A DNA stretch of 64,000 bases from Adiantum capillus-veneris. Lineage: Eukaryota > Streptophyta > Polypodiopsida > Polypodiales > Pteridaceae. Shown piece by piece: positions 24,367 through 35,872 of this stretch. The stretch lies in contig CM043963.1 in the NCBI GenBank assembly GCA_014529385.2, positions 102,156,412-102,220,411 on the forward strand, read 5' to 3'. Within the stretch, counting starts at the first letter, position 1, and each line of letters opens with the position of its first letter. Below the pieces are notes generated by a model, which was given only the letters and a program-made list of their open reading frames with translations, was not told the origin of the DNA and did not search any database. Both the position numbers and the translations under genes were made by a program.

Positions 24367-25116
24367 CTTCCAAAACAGTGACTCGCAGTAGCCGAACCAC
24401 TCTTCCGTAGGACATGGGAATCTTCTTACCACTTCTTCTTCAGGATTGTCGAAGTGGATTGGTAGCACTCGCATGCGTCATGCAAATCGGTAGGCGACCT
24501 TCCGTCGCTTAGCTTCTGATGACTTCCTCTTTGGCAAGCTGGGTACAACCCGGCTTTCTGAGCTTGAAGCACTTGCTTGGCCAGATGCTTCTCCCTTCGG
24601 GGTCATGTGTTTCCAGACAGGCTTATCTTTTCCTTACCTTTGGCTCGAGCGGCCCCTTTAGGCCATTTTGGAGTAAACGTTATAACTTTGACTGCAGTTT
24701 CTTTAGGGAAGAGAGGCCTTACCGTTTTCTCTCCTTCTTTGATGTGAATGACTTCTTCGTGATGAATGTCGAAGTAGACGATTTCAACCCCTTCGCTGCC
24801 TTCGTTTGCTGACACTCATTGACAGTGTTTCTTGGTTGACAACAGTGATGGCACTTCACCGACCTCCCACCTCATACTCTCAATTTGTGGTTAGAACGAG
24901 CAACATGAGATGGAGAATTTACCTCTTGAATACTGACGTCACTGCAGCCTGACAGTAGTAATTTAATGAAGGCGGCTAGTGCCTCATTAGTCTCCTCTTC
25001 TTCCGTCCTCCAATTAGAAAATTCCTTTAGCCATTCGTCCATGATTGATGGCGTGCGTCACTTTCAGCATTGTAAACTGAAGGGTCTTAGAAGCCCTCCT
25101 CAGTGGGGGCACCAAA
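24367..25116 (-). other. Gypsy element F leader with primer-binding site
   Basis: This stretch lies between the solo LTR and the putative 5' LTR of F. The complement near 25098-25116 reads TTTGGTGCCCCCACTGAGG. This matches the layout at element E (TTTGGCGCCCCCATGAAGG) and marks the primer site. A 70-codon frame at 24603-24815 has no recognised domain and is probably non-functional. Confidence 0.55.
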
Positions 25117-25295
25117 TGACAGGAGCAAAGCGAACCCCGAACCCCGACGGCCTCTAAAACGTCGGGGGCCGAATGGCACATGTCGAGCCTGTCACGGTAA
25201 AGCGAACAGGGGGCACCACCTAGCTTTGAGCGGCTAGGATGCATATCACGATGATGTGAACACCGCAAACTTACACACACACACACACACAGAAG

Positions 25296-25373
<78 letters not shown>

Positions 25374-25420
25374 CTTTGAGCGGCTAGGATGCATATCACG
25401 ATGATGTGAACACTGCAAAC

Positions 25421-25482
<62 letters not shown>

Positions 25483-25497
25483 GGAGAGGGAGAGGGA

Positions 25498-25573
<76 letters not shown>

Positions 25574-26200
25574 GATTTGCATTTGCAAATGAAGAAAGCC
25601 CTCGAGGGTGTGAGGGAGGATTATTTCTGTAGTATTTACAATGATCTTCCTTCCAGCGAGGCGGCACACCGTGGTGATAGAGAGGTAGGGAGAAAAGATG
25701 GTGCAACTACTTGGTGCGTTCTCTAAGACGACTCAATGATTGTGAAACTTGCTACCAAGAACGTGTGTGTGTGTGTGTGCATCGACCATTGGAGTCAAGA
25801 GGAGGACGTGGATCCCTTCACATGGTGCAATTCCCAAGGCAAACCATCACACAAGCCCCCCCCTCCCCGTGATGCCAATAGTGTTAATTCTTCCCACTAA
25901 ACTCTACCAAGTGATGACCTCTCATGAACTGCCCCCCCCCCGATAGTGACCCCTCAGTGCCAATTTATAGGTGTTGGCTGCTTGGATTAGGATAATCTCG
26001 ATGTGATTAGGGTAAGCTAATCGGGGAGACAAAGCAAGCGGTGGGCCCGGTGTGGGTGACCCTTGCTTTGTCTTGAGAGTTATTTAAAATGAGAATCTCT
26101 AGGTGGGCCTTTGTGACCATCACCTAGAGAGAGGGAATTTACAAAGTGGGAATTTTACAAGGCTTGGGTGAAAACTGAAGAAATGATGAACATAATCTAC
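25117..26200 (-). repeat. Putative 5' LTR of gypsy element F (outer edge unresolved)
   Basis: TG at 25117 directly follows the primer site. On the minus strand a CTATAAATTGG promoter-like box lies near 25960-25972. A ~55-bp unit (GAGCGGCTAGGATGCATATC...) plus its CA and GA tracts is duplicated in tandem at 25218 and 25379. The distal end was not found. Confidence 0.5.
25276..25567. repeat. Duplicated CA/GA microsatellite block
   Basis: (CA)n then (GA)n at 25276-25370, repeated as longer tracts at 25423-25567. The two blocks are separated by the duplicated 55-bp unit. Confidence 0.9.
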
Positions 26201-26402
26201 AAATTATTGAAAAATGGCATCGTGGTTGCGTGATGCCAGCGAATGGTGTGTTACCGGTGCGTCGGTGTAGCGCGTACTTCTTTTCGGGGTCGGTCGGGGC
26301 ATGCCTTCGGCGCATTTCTTCCTTTTGTTGTTGGCAGCGCGTGCTTTGGGTATTCTCCTTCTTTTTTTCAATGTCGATGGCGTAAGATGGTATGTGTAGT
26401 GC

Positions 26403-26436
<34 letters not shown>

Positions 26437-26586
26437 TTGTGTGGCTGCGTGTATATGTATATGGAAGCGGGTGTGTGAGTGGGAACGGGGGTGTGGTGTA
26501 TATATATATATATGTTTTTTTTTTTCTAATTTTCGGCAGTGGTGTGGGCGACGCAGCGAAAGGGGGGGGGGTGAGGGTGGTGAATG

Positions 26587-26630
<44 letters not shown>

Positions 26631-26744
26631 CGGCGCCTACGCAGCCTGTGTACAGAGAGCATATGTGGTGGCAGTGTGGAGCCGGGCAACCTGCGAGCGA
26701 GACAGAGTGCGAGAGAGAGTGAGAGTGGGGGGGAGATGGTGAGG
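26201..26744. other. Microsatellite-rich non-coding stretch
   Basis: (TG)n tracts at ~26412-26440 and 26590-26628, a TA run near 26500 and purine-rich DNA. Apparent ORFs here are translated microsatellite. No gene is seen. Confidence 0.7.
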
Positions 26745-27617
<873 letters not shown>

Positions 27618-27618
27618 A

Positions 27619-28060
27619 TCACCGCATAATCTCCTCTTGTTGAGCTTGAGAAACTCTATAAGGAGGTTTGTTAGGCGGTGAACTTCCTGGAAGAAGTTCA
27701 ATTGCATGGTCATCATTGCCTCGTTTAGGAGGTAGCTCACAAGGGATGTCATCAATTAAGACATCTTGAAAGCCCTTGAGAAATTTGGATAACTCTAATT
27801 CCTTTTGATTGTGTATATTTTCTTTTGCTAAACCATTAGGTTCATTTTGAGAGTCCTTAACAAAAATCATGTACACGGAAATAGAGCTCTTTATTGACTT
27901 ATTGAAAGCTTGCGTATGTACAATGGGTATGCTATTACCCATTTCCTTAGCATCTATGTACATATCTTTTTCCCTGAACCTAAAGGAGATTCTCCTTTTA
28001 GGGAATTTAACGTTGGCAGCCATGCGATCAAACCATAGTGCCCCTAGGATTACATCCTCA
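27619..28060 (-). pseudogene. Gypsy fragment: protease C-terminus to RT start
   Basis: The minus-strand frame reads DVILGALWFDRMAANVKFPK, the end of a retropepsin. After a linker it continues as FQDVLIDDIPCELPPKRG and DHAIELLPGSSPPNKPPYR, the classic start of gypsy RT. It ends at repeat J copy 1 and joins copia sequence at ~28060. No stop is seen within the fragment. Confidence 0.85.
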
Positions 28061-28325
28061 AGTTGGTCAGAGACTTTGGTCTTCCTGCATATGCTCCAGT
28101 GCTTGGTTGTGATAGTCAAAGAGCTGTATGCCTGGCTAAGAATGCCATGTTCCATGCTCGTACCAAACACATTAAAGTGCAGTACCATTTTATACGACAG
28201 GTATTGGATGATGGCCTTGTCACACTGACAAAGATCAAGACACAGGATAACCCTGCAGATGTTCTCACTAAGTGTCTTGCTAAGACACAACATCAGCATT
28301 GCTTACACTTAGTGGGAGTTACTTA
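28061..28325 (+). pseudogene. Copia RNase H C-terminal fragment (not family A)
   Basis: The frame reads CDSQRAVCLAKNAMFHARTK, HIKVQYHFIRQVL and DNPADVLTKCL, the end of a copia RNase H, with a natural stop. It is followed by the polypurine tract AAGTGGGAGG and an LTR start. Confidence 0.87.
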
Positions 28326-28351
28326 AAGGTACCACGCCTTTAAGTGGGAGG

Positions 28352-28462
28352 TTGTTGGGTCTAAAGGCCCTCTTCTAGCCTCTCTTACTCATTTATTCAT
28401 TCTTTTATACTTGGGTGTGTTCACACCCAAATGCCATTTAAATGGTCATAAGCTTGTACCCT
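28352..28462 (+). repeat. Truncated copia LTR start
   Basis: TGTTGGGTCTAAAGG follows a polypurine tract. The sequence resembles the start of the element B LTR but is cut after ~110 bp, where family A RT begins. Confidence 0.6.
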
Positions 28463-28752
28463 TACATAATTTTTCTCCCACTTGTCGTATGACTACTGTG
28501 CATTTTGTATGTGCATTGGCAGCTCATTTTGGTTGGGATGTACATCAATCAGACATTGTTACTTCTTTCTTGAATGGTGACATATTTGAGGAAGTTTATG
28601 TAACGCAGCCTCGTGGTTTTGTCAAGAAAGGACAAGAGGACAAAGTGTGTAGATGTAAGAAGGCTTTGTATGGGTTAAAGCAATCTCCTCGTGCTTGGTA
28701 TGAGAAAGCTGACACTCATTTGGTCAAATAAGGCTTTTGTAACAGTCCAACA

Positions 28753-28757
<5 letters not shown>
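28463..28757 (+). pseudogene. Copia family A RT fragment
   Basis: Encodes PTCRMTTVHFVCALAAHFGW, DVHQSDIVTSFLNG, YGLKQSPRAWY and DTHLVK followed by a stop (TAA at 28729), then GFCNSPTE. It breaks off exactly where repeat J copy 2 starts. Confidence 0.88.
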
Positions 28758-29747
<990 letters not shown>

Positions 29748-29774
29748 TTAGCCCTCCCATCTGGCTAGAGGCAT

Positions 29775-30990
29775 TCATGCTTCTAGCCCTTCCTCTGCAT
29801 CTTTAGCTGTGGGGTTAGAGGGTTCTCCCTCTTCTCGAATCTCTAGCATGAGTTCTAGATCAAACCTAAGAAAATACCTTTTTAGTCTCCATCCATTGAC
29901 CCTAGTCTTGTGAATTTTCCCATCTGCTTCCATCAGCTTATAGCTACCGTTGTCATAGTGTTTCTTGATGATGAATGGCCCTTCCCATCTGGGTTGAAAT
30001 TTCTTGTCCTTCCTGGTGTCGAATCTGTTGTCGTATCTCAGCACTAACATACCTTTTTCCAGTCCCTTTTCTTTAAGACCTTGATTGAAAGTGAGCCGGC
30101 GTAGTTCTGCCTGCGCTGCATAGTGATTGATTGCTTCTTCCCTATCTAGTTGGAGCCTCTCCAGATCCAGGATGTGGTTTCGGAGATTTACAATTGGACG
30201 CTCAATCTGGCTAGCCAAGACTCGTAAACTGGCTATCTGTACTTCAATGGGTAGAATTGCCTCCTTCCCATAAACTAGATGGAAAGGGGTGAAACCTAGT
30301 GATGTTCGGAACGTCGTTCGGTAGGACCAAAGAGCTGCCATGAGATGTTTATCCCAGTCTCCTATGATTGTTCACCTGCTTTGTGATGATTTTGCAAATC
30401 ATTCCGTTTCCCTTCTCTACCATACCATTGCATTGTGGATAGTATGGTGTGGAATGTCGGTGTGTGATGCCTAACTTCTTCATCAGTTCTCCCACCAAAT
30501 CACCTCTGAATCCTGGTCCTCTATCTGATATTATCTCAAGAGGAGTGCCAAAACGGCAACAGATATGCTCAAAAATGAACTTTGCTACCTCTTGGGCTGT
30601 AATGCGGGTGGTGGCTATTGCTTCTGCACCTCGAGTCATGTAGTCTACACCCACTATGATGTACAGTTTACCTGATTGGGCCCTTGGTAAAGGACCGATT
30701 GCATCTATTCCCCATTTCTCAAATGGAGCATATGAGATGATAGGAGTTTGTGGCTCATAGGTTAATATGCGATCACTAGCCACTTGACAAGCCTTGCATG
30801 TTTTACACCAATGGTGTACATCCCTGTTCAAACTAGGCCAAGAGTATCCTGCCTGTAGAATCTTCCTACTGGTGATATCTAAAGCAACATGACCACTACA
30901 GATTCCATCATGGCAACTTGAAATTACCTCTATGATCTCACTGGAGGTTGGCACCCGCCTAAGAATTTGATCCTTGCCCTTACAATACAA
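29775..30990 (-). pseudogene. Gypsy element G integrase
   Basis: The zinc finger (H..H, CKTCKAC) lies near 30780-30920. The catalytic core has GIDAIGP, SDRGPGFRG and the glutamate in CNGMVEKGNG (30395-30720). The C-terminal frame at 29775-30341 continues WSYRTTFRTSLGFTPFHLVYGKEA and RWEGPF. A frame change at ~30345 separates the two halves. No chromodomain is seen. Confidence 0.86.
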
Positions 30991-30997
30991 GTGTCGT

Positions 30998-31849
30998 TTA
31001 CAAGGCGGTATCTAGTAGCCTTCCTAACCAGCCACACTGCTTCTGGCCTTTGGTGTATCCTTCCGGACATTCTCCTATATCTAGAAAGCTGATGATATCA
31101 GGCATAGCATCACTACCTTGAAAGAGGGGTAGCTTCCGTTTGATGGCTCCTACGGGAACGTCTTGTATTCTTTCTTTGGCTAGAGCATCTGCCTCTTGAT
31201 TTTTTGCTCTGGGGACATGAAATAGTTTTATTGCTTCAAACTTCCTTAGAAGATCCTTAACTTGGCGTAGTTGACCAAGTAAAACATGATTCTTACAAAC
31301 CCAAGTGCCATTTATCTGCCTTATCAAAAGCAAAGCATCGCCAAACACATTTAGGTGCTGAATTCCTTGTGAAATACATTGTTCCAACCCAAGAATTAGG
31401 GCTGCATATTCTGATTCATTGTTGGAGTGGGAGTGTAATAACTGCCCAATGGAGAATACTCTTTCTTGTTGCTCATTGAAAATGACTATGCCAGCTGTAG
31501 ACTGGTCCATTGTTCTCTTGTATGCTCCGTCAAAGAAAAGAGAGTGAGCTCTTTCTAGCCTAGGACTCTCTACCATTGGTGTTTCTTCCTTTCCTTCCGT
31601 GTTGACCTTCAGCTTCTTCTCATAGTGGCGATGAGTGAGAATTCCCGCTAAACTAGCCCTGGTGGAGTTTTCTACTTGCATGGTGTAGTCAAACTCTTGT
31701 AATCTAATTAACCACTTAGAGATCCTAGATGAGACATCCATGTGTCGCATTACATATGGTAAAACCTCTTCCATTGTCAGGATTACAAAGGGTCTAGGCA
31801 GGAGATAGGAGCGGAACTTTATAGTAGCAAACATTAGTGCTAGAACCAT
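30998..31849 (-). pseudogene. Gypsy element G RNase H region
   Basis: This 283-codon frame carries the RNase H of gypsy pol (FFDGAYKR with its catalytic Asp, then NESEYAALILGLEQCI and HLNVFGDALLLIRQINGTW) and the tether to integrase. It belongs to element G and is separated from RT by a frame change at ~31860. Confidence 0.82.
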
Positions 31850-33120
31850 GTGTTCTACTTCGGTAAACCCCTTTTCTCACGGGGTCATGACACGACTAGA
31901 GAAGTAAATAGGACGCATGAAAGAATTTTGGGGGTCCTTTTGCATTAGCATGGCTCCGAGTGTATCACTTCCTACACTAGGGTTCACATAAAATGGCTCA
32001 TCCCACTTAGGAGGTGAAATGGTGGGAAGCTTAGCTAGGATTTGCTTTACCTCAGTAAACTGCTGCTCATTCTCTTCACTCCATGAGAAGACATCCCTTT
32101 GGGTGAGTTTTTGTAGGGGAAGGACCACTTGAGATAGCAAGTGAATGAACCTGCTTAAGTATCTTACCTTCTGAAGGAAAGAAACCAGCTGCTTAGTGGT
32201 GGTGGGTGACGACAAAGATACCAGGGCTTGAATCTTGCTAGGGCAGCCTCAATCGCTTTTGCTGAAATTACATGGCCAAGGAAAGTGACTTTGCTTTCAC
32301 CAATGTGACACTTATCCACGTTGAGCTGTCCACCCAAGGCTTGCAGCCTGGTTAAGCCATCATAGACTTTGCTTAAATGAAGGGCTCGTGAACTATACAT
32401 GCAAAAATCATCTATGAAAACCTATATTGATGTTCCAAATTAGGGTTGGAAAACAAAGGTTACATAGCACTGAAATGTGGCCGGGGTGTTAGTGAGGCCA
32501 AACGGTATCACCCTGTAAGCAAAGCATCCCCAAGGTGTGATAAAGGTTGTCTTCTTCTAATCTTCTTCCGCAATGCTAATCTGGAAGTATCCTGAGTAGC
32601 CATCACACACTGTGTATCGTTCGTGACCCGCCACTTCATTGAGTATTTCATCCTGGAATGGGAGGGGAAAGTGATCCCTTTTCGTGGCTGCATTGAGAGG
32701 TTTATAGTCCACACAGACTCTCCACTTACCTTTTTTTTTTTTGTGTGACTACTACTGGGGAGACCCATTCTGAGTCTTCGACAGGGTAGATGAAACCTTC
32801 TTGTAGCAAACTCCTCACTTCTTTAAGTAGTGCCTCTTGTTGGATTACTTCAAGTCTTCTGAGCTTCTGCACTACGGGTTTACTGCCTTCCTTGAATTTT
32901 ATGTGGTGTTGCACCACTGTAATTCCTGTGATCTTATCATAGTCATCAATGAACAAAGTAGTGAAGTTACCTAGCATGGAAACATATTCCTTCCTTTCTT
33001 CATCGGTTAACTCATTTGAGAGCATTTTTTTGTAATTTACCTGCATCCTCCAAGGACTGCGTACCTGATGATTCCTCTTAGTAGATTCTGGATCATTTGG
33101 GTTTATTGATCTTTCCAAAA
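31850..33120 (-). pseudogene. Gypsy element G reverse transcriptase
   Basis: The N-terminal motif block reads LFIDDYDKITGI, QHHIKFKEGSKPV and GFIYPVEDSEWVSPVVV (32755-33050). Frameshifts follow near 32740, 32500 and 32400. The catalytic segment VFIDDFCMYSS is readable near 32408-32425. The thumb and connection follow: GHVISAKAIEA, then FLQKVRYLSRFIHLLS. Catalytic aspartates survive, but the frame is broken at least three times. Confidence 0.84.
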
Positions 33121-34764
33121 CCATAGAAACAGCCTTCTCTATCACCCACGTGACCCAAGACTCTGGATAGTCATACAACTAAAACAAGTAGAAAAAGGAA
33201 TTAAAGGACAAGAGTACATACATACATAGTTAAGAAATCAAAATAAATCAATGGCACATGAGCCACACACTTACAGTGAGTGTAGTCATCCTGCACCTTG
33301 ACTCAAGATATCTCCATGCATTGGCAAGCACCGTCCATCCAGAAGATGTTGAGTCTGTTTGTAAAGGGACTTTTTTATTGTAGTACTTGAAACCTTCTAT
33401 ATTGTAATCCTTATTTGTGGTACTCAGGTGACCAACAATAAGTTTGGCAGCACTGCAAGAAGACCAATCAAAAAGCTACTAATAGAAAACAATGGGCCAT
33501 CAATCATCACAGATCATACTTCATACTTACAATTTACTTCTCTCATGGATACTTGACAATGAATTCATAAAATATAATATCTTTCTCCAAAATATTGAAG
33601 ATAATAAGACTCCAATGTCCTCTACAAAAAATAGCAATTAGCTAGGAATACCACAAAATGTTAAAAAAAACATGTAAGGAGTTAAGGTTTACCCTTCAAC
33701 ATAATAGGGGTATATTATGTAATTGCAGGTCAGCATGTTAAAATCTTCAAAAAAACTTGAAAGGCTTCCTTGCTTGTTAAAAAGGTACTGTGTCACTAGA
33801 GGGTCAAGTATGGAAATTTGCATAGCTAGAGCCTCTGGAAGATCCCTCATAAGACACCTGAAAAAGAAAACACACCCCCAATGAGGCCCTTGTGCTTGCA
33901 CATGCACTAATAATTAGCCTTAAAGGGGCAACACATACCTGAGACAAATAAAGAGCACAGTGTCACCAAGCTCAATGTTGGGGTTTACAAGCATACTTGT
34001 GTCTTGAGGGAATATGTCCAAGTACACCTCATCATCTCCAAACAAGGAGACATCCATCACCATTTGGCCTGTAACTTTTTCATAAAGGAGAGATTTGGAT
34101 GCTCTTAAAATTTTTGCTTGGTCTTTAAGGATAGCATCCTCTGATATCATGTCTTGGTCCCTCTCAACCTCCTTTCTTGCTTTGATATCCTGGGCCTTTC
34201 TTGTCTCATACTCATGTGTAACATCCTCAATGACAACCCCTGAATCTTTCTGTTTTTTGAAAGGAGGATATTTAAAATTTGGAAGGCTTTAAGATCCTCA
34301 CTAGGAATAAGCTCAAGAGCCTTATCAAATTTGTACCTCAACCTTGACACAAGCACAAAATCTTTGCTCATAAGTGTGACCCTCTGAGAAAATGCAGTTG
34401 TAATGTAGCTATCATTCATAAAGTCTATGAGATAATCCTCGGCAGCTTCCTGAAGGCACATCAAAGCTTGAGATTGCCACCTTACTGAGACAAAAGTTTT
34501 GATATCCATCATGCTCACAAGTCTATCTGATATCTCTTTGACAACTCTGATGAAAGGTAGATTTGGAATCAGTAGACAAGTAGACTTTTGTGCTTTTCTT
34601 ATTTCTCTTAAAGATTTGACTTGATAATTCAACCTTTTTCTAGCAGTGGGCCTCTGACGAGGTTGTGGAGGTGGTTTCTCTGGATCTTCTTTCTCTAAAT
34701 CATCTTTCTCTGGATCTTTTGGGGCTTGGTAGACTTTTCTTGCAGTCTCTTTTGTCCTCGCCAT
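33065..34764 (-). pseudogene. CENH3-like histone fold fused to ULP1/C48 SUMO-protease fold, five exons
   Basis: I read five exons: 34764-33939, 33857-33693, 33621-33531, 33452-33275 and 33178-33065. The introns are 71-96 bp with GT..AG ends, and their phases keep the protein frame. Numbering from the ATG at 34764, residues 1-10 are ARTKxTARK-like as in histone H3, and residues 52-146 are an H3 fold. CENH3 hallmarks are LLIP (64-67), a longer loop 1, R95-W96, AAEDYL (107-112) and RVTLMSKDF. A charged helical linker follows. Exons 2-4 form a ULP1-like fold: RDLPEALAMQISILDP, GHWSLIIF with the catalytic His, the Asp region, and VPLQTDSTSSGW, where Ser replaces the usual Cys. Single-base frameshifts lie near 34288 and 33565. 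Exon 5 runs into gypsy RT. A decayed copy; the domain fusion itself looks real. Confidence 0.72.
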
Positions 34765-34784
34765 TTGGGTCAAAAAGTACAAAA

Positions 34785-35240
34785 CACCGCACGACGCAAT
34801 AGCTGGGTCACCCACAGTCTGTAAGCTGTCCGTATCGCGTCGTATGTGAAGCTAATGATCTTGGCTAGGAATCATGGAAGGACACATGCACGACATGATA
34901 GCCGGGGCACCCACATTCTAGAACATGTACGTATCGTGTTGTATGTGAAGCTATCGACCTTGGCAATGAATCAAGGAAGGACACCTGCACGATGCGATAG
35001 CCGGGTCACCCACATTCTAGAACATGTCCGTATCGCGTCGTATGTGAAGCTGTTGATCTTGGAAATGAATTAAGGAAGGACTCCTGCACGACGTGATAGC
35101 CGGGTCACCCACATTCTAGAACATGTCTGTATCGCGTCGTATGTGAACCTGTTGACCAAGTGGCAAGGAACACACACGACATGATATCTTGGTCACCCAC
35201 AGTCTAGAAATTTTCCATATCGCATCGTACAGGTTAGGAA
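34785..35240. repeat. Tandem array of five ~99-bp units with internal inverted motif
   Basis: Units start near 34785, 34885, 34984, 35083 and 35173. The shared core is GATAGCCGGGTCACCCAC, then ATTCTAGAACATGT. Each of the first four units opens with CACGACGCGAT (or a near form) and later holds ATCGCGTCGT, its reverse complement, ~40 bp apart. The array begins ~20 bp upstream of the ATG of the histone/ULP gene and lies in the divergent promoter interval. Confidence 0.9.
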
Positions 35241-35872
35241 TAAGAAGCAATCTGGAAGTGCAAAGAATTGGGCGAGGAGGGGTAGCGCGGGTCGATGGAA
35301 AGATGCCTGAAGAAAGAGATAAGACTGGCAGAAAGGGGATGTGTGGGTCGTTAAGAAGGTACGACACGACACGAATGTGTGGTTTGGGGGAAGGCAAAAA
35401 ATGAGCGTGTGAGAGAGCTTTATATATAGCCGACCGTCTGTACGACAACCGTTGGAAGCATGCCACATGGCATGTGTCCATAACAGTTATTTTTGGCACC
35501 TTATATAAAGCTTGATCTCGACTTTTATTGGTGTTGTACTTTTCCTTGTCCCACACGATGTGAGAAATTGCCTTTGTTTTACTTCTCTCTCCACTCTACA
35601 CGTCGCTTTGGTCTCTCAAGGCCCTTCGTCCCGCACGACGCGAGGGTACCCGTTTGCAAAAATCTGGGTGGGACCTCTATTGCATGGTTCGGGGCTTCTA
35701 CTGGGCTCCACTAGATATCTCCCACACGACGCGACTGGAACACTTTACATGTCGTGGAACGTACCCTTATCTCTTTGTTTGGGCTGCTCTCTCCATCACT
35801 TTGGTGCGTGCCTGTCGACCTTCACCCTGTGCCTAGCTAGCTTCATCGATTTGATTTTTTCTCAACCACACC
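35241..35872 (+). promoter_or_regulatory. Divergent promoter interval with CACGACGCGA half-sites and TATA boxes
   Basis: Half-sites of the array motif recur at 35554-35563 (CACGATGTGA), 35634-35643 and 35725-35734 (both CACGACGCGA). TATA-like boxes lie at 35418-35430 (TTTATATATAG) and ~35499-35508 (TTATATAAAG), upstream of the plus-strand ATG at 35873. No gene is seen here. Confidence 0.55.

Larger units (their letters stand above)
20577..26200 (-). mobile_element. Ty3/gypsy element F, 5' half (LTR, leader, gag, protease)
   Basis: This is the 5' portion of a minus-strand gypsy element. From high to low coordinates it holds a putative 5' LTR from 25117 upward, a primer-binding site, a leader with a solo LTR inserted, gag, a zinc knuckle and retropepsin. 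It is cut at 20576, where family A copia sequence begins; RT, RNase H and integrase are missing. The outer LTR edge was not located, so the right boundary is approximate. Confidence 0.7.
29760..33120 (-). mobile_element. Gypsy element G, pol remnant
   Basis: This is a minus-strand Ty3/gypsy pol without LTRs. The order from high to low coordinates is RT start, RT palm, RNase H, integrase. It is bounded at the left by repeat J copy 2 and at the right by exon 5 of the histone/ULP gene, with which it is in frame. No gag or protease is present. Several frame changes show it is inactive. Confidence 0.85.

Noticed and set aside
24144-24410. Cys-Val repeat frames on (GT)n tracts here and near 26.4 and 49.8 kb
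   Set aside because: Translated dinucleotide repeats inside LTRs or microsatellite blocks, not proteins.
26243-26722. 159-codon plus-strand frame
   Set aside because: Mostly TG-tract translation, with no domain, and overlapped by an equally long frame on the other strand.
34280-34300. Programmed -1 frameshift in the histone/ULP gene
   Set aside because: The step at GATCTTAAAGCC has no canonical X XXY YYZ slippery heptamer. A one-base deletion in a decayed gene explains it better, and a second unrelated frameshift is present.
34062-34764. Ordinary replication-type histone H3 gene
   Set aside because: The fold diverges strongly from canonical H3, has a longer loop 1 and CENH3-type residues, and continues into a ULP1-like domain.
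34785-35240. CRISPR-like array
   Set aside because: Units are contiguous ~99-bp tandem repeats with no unique spacers, in a eukaryotic context.
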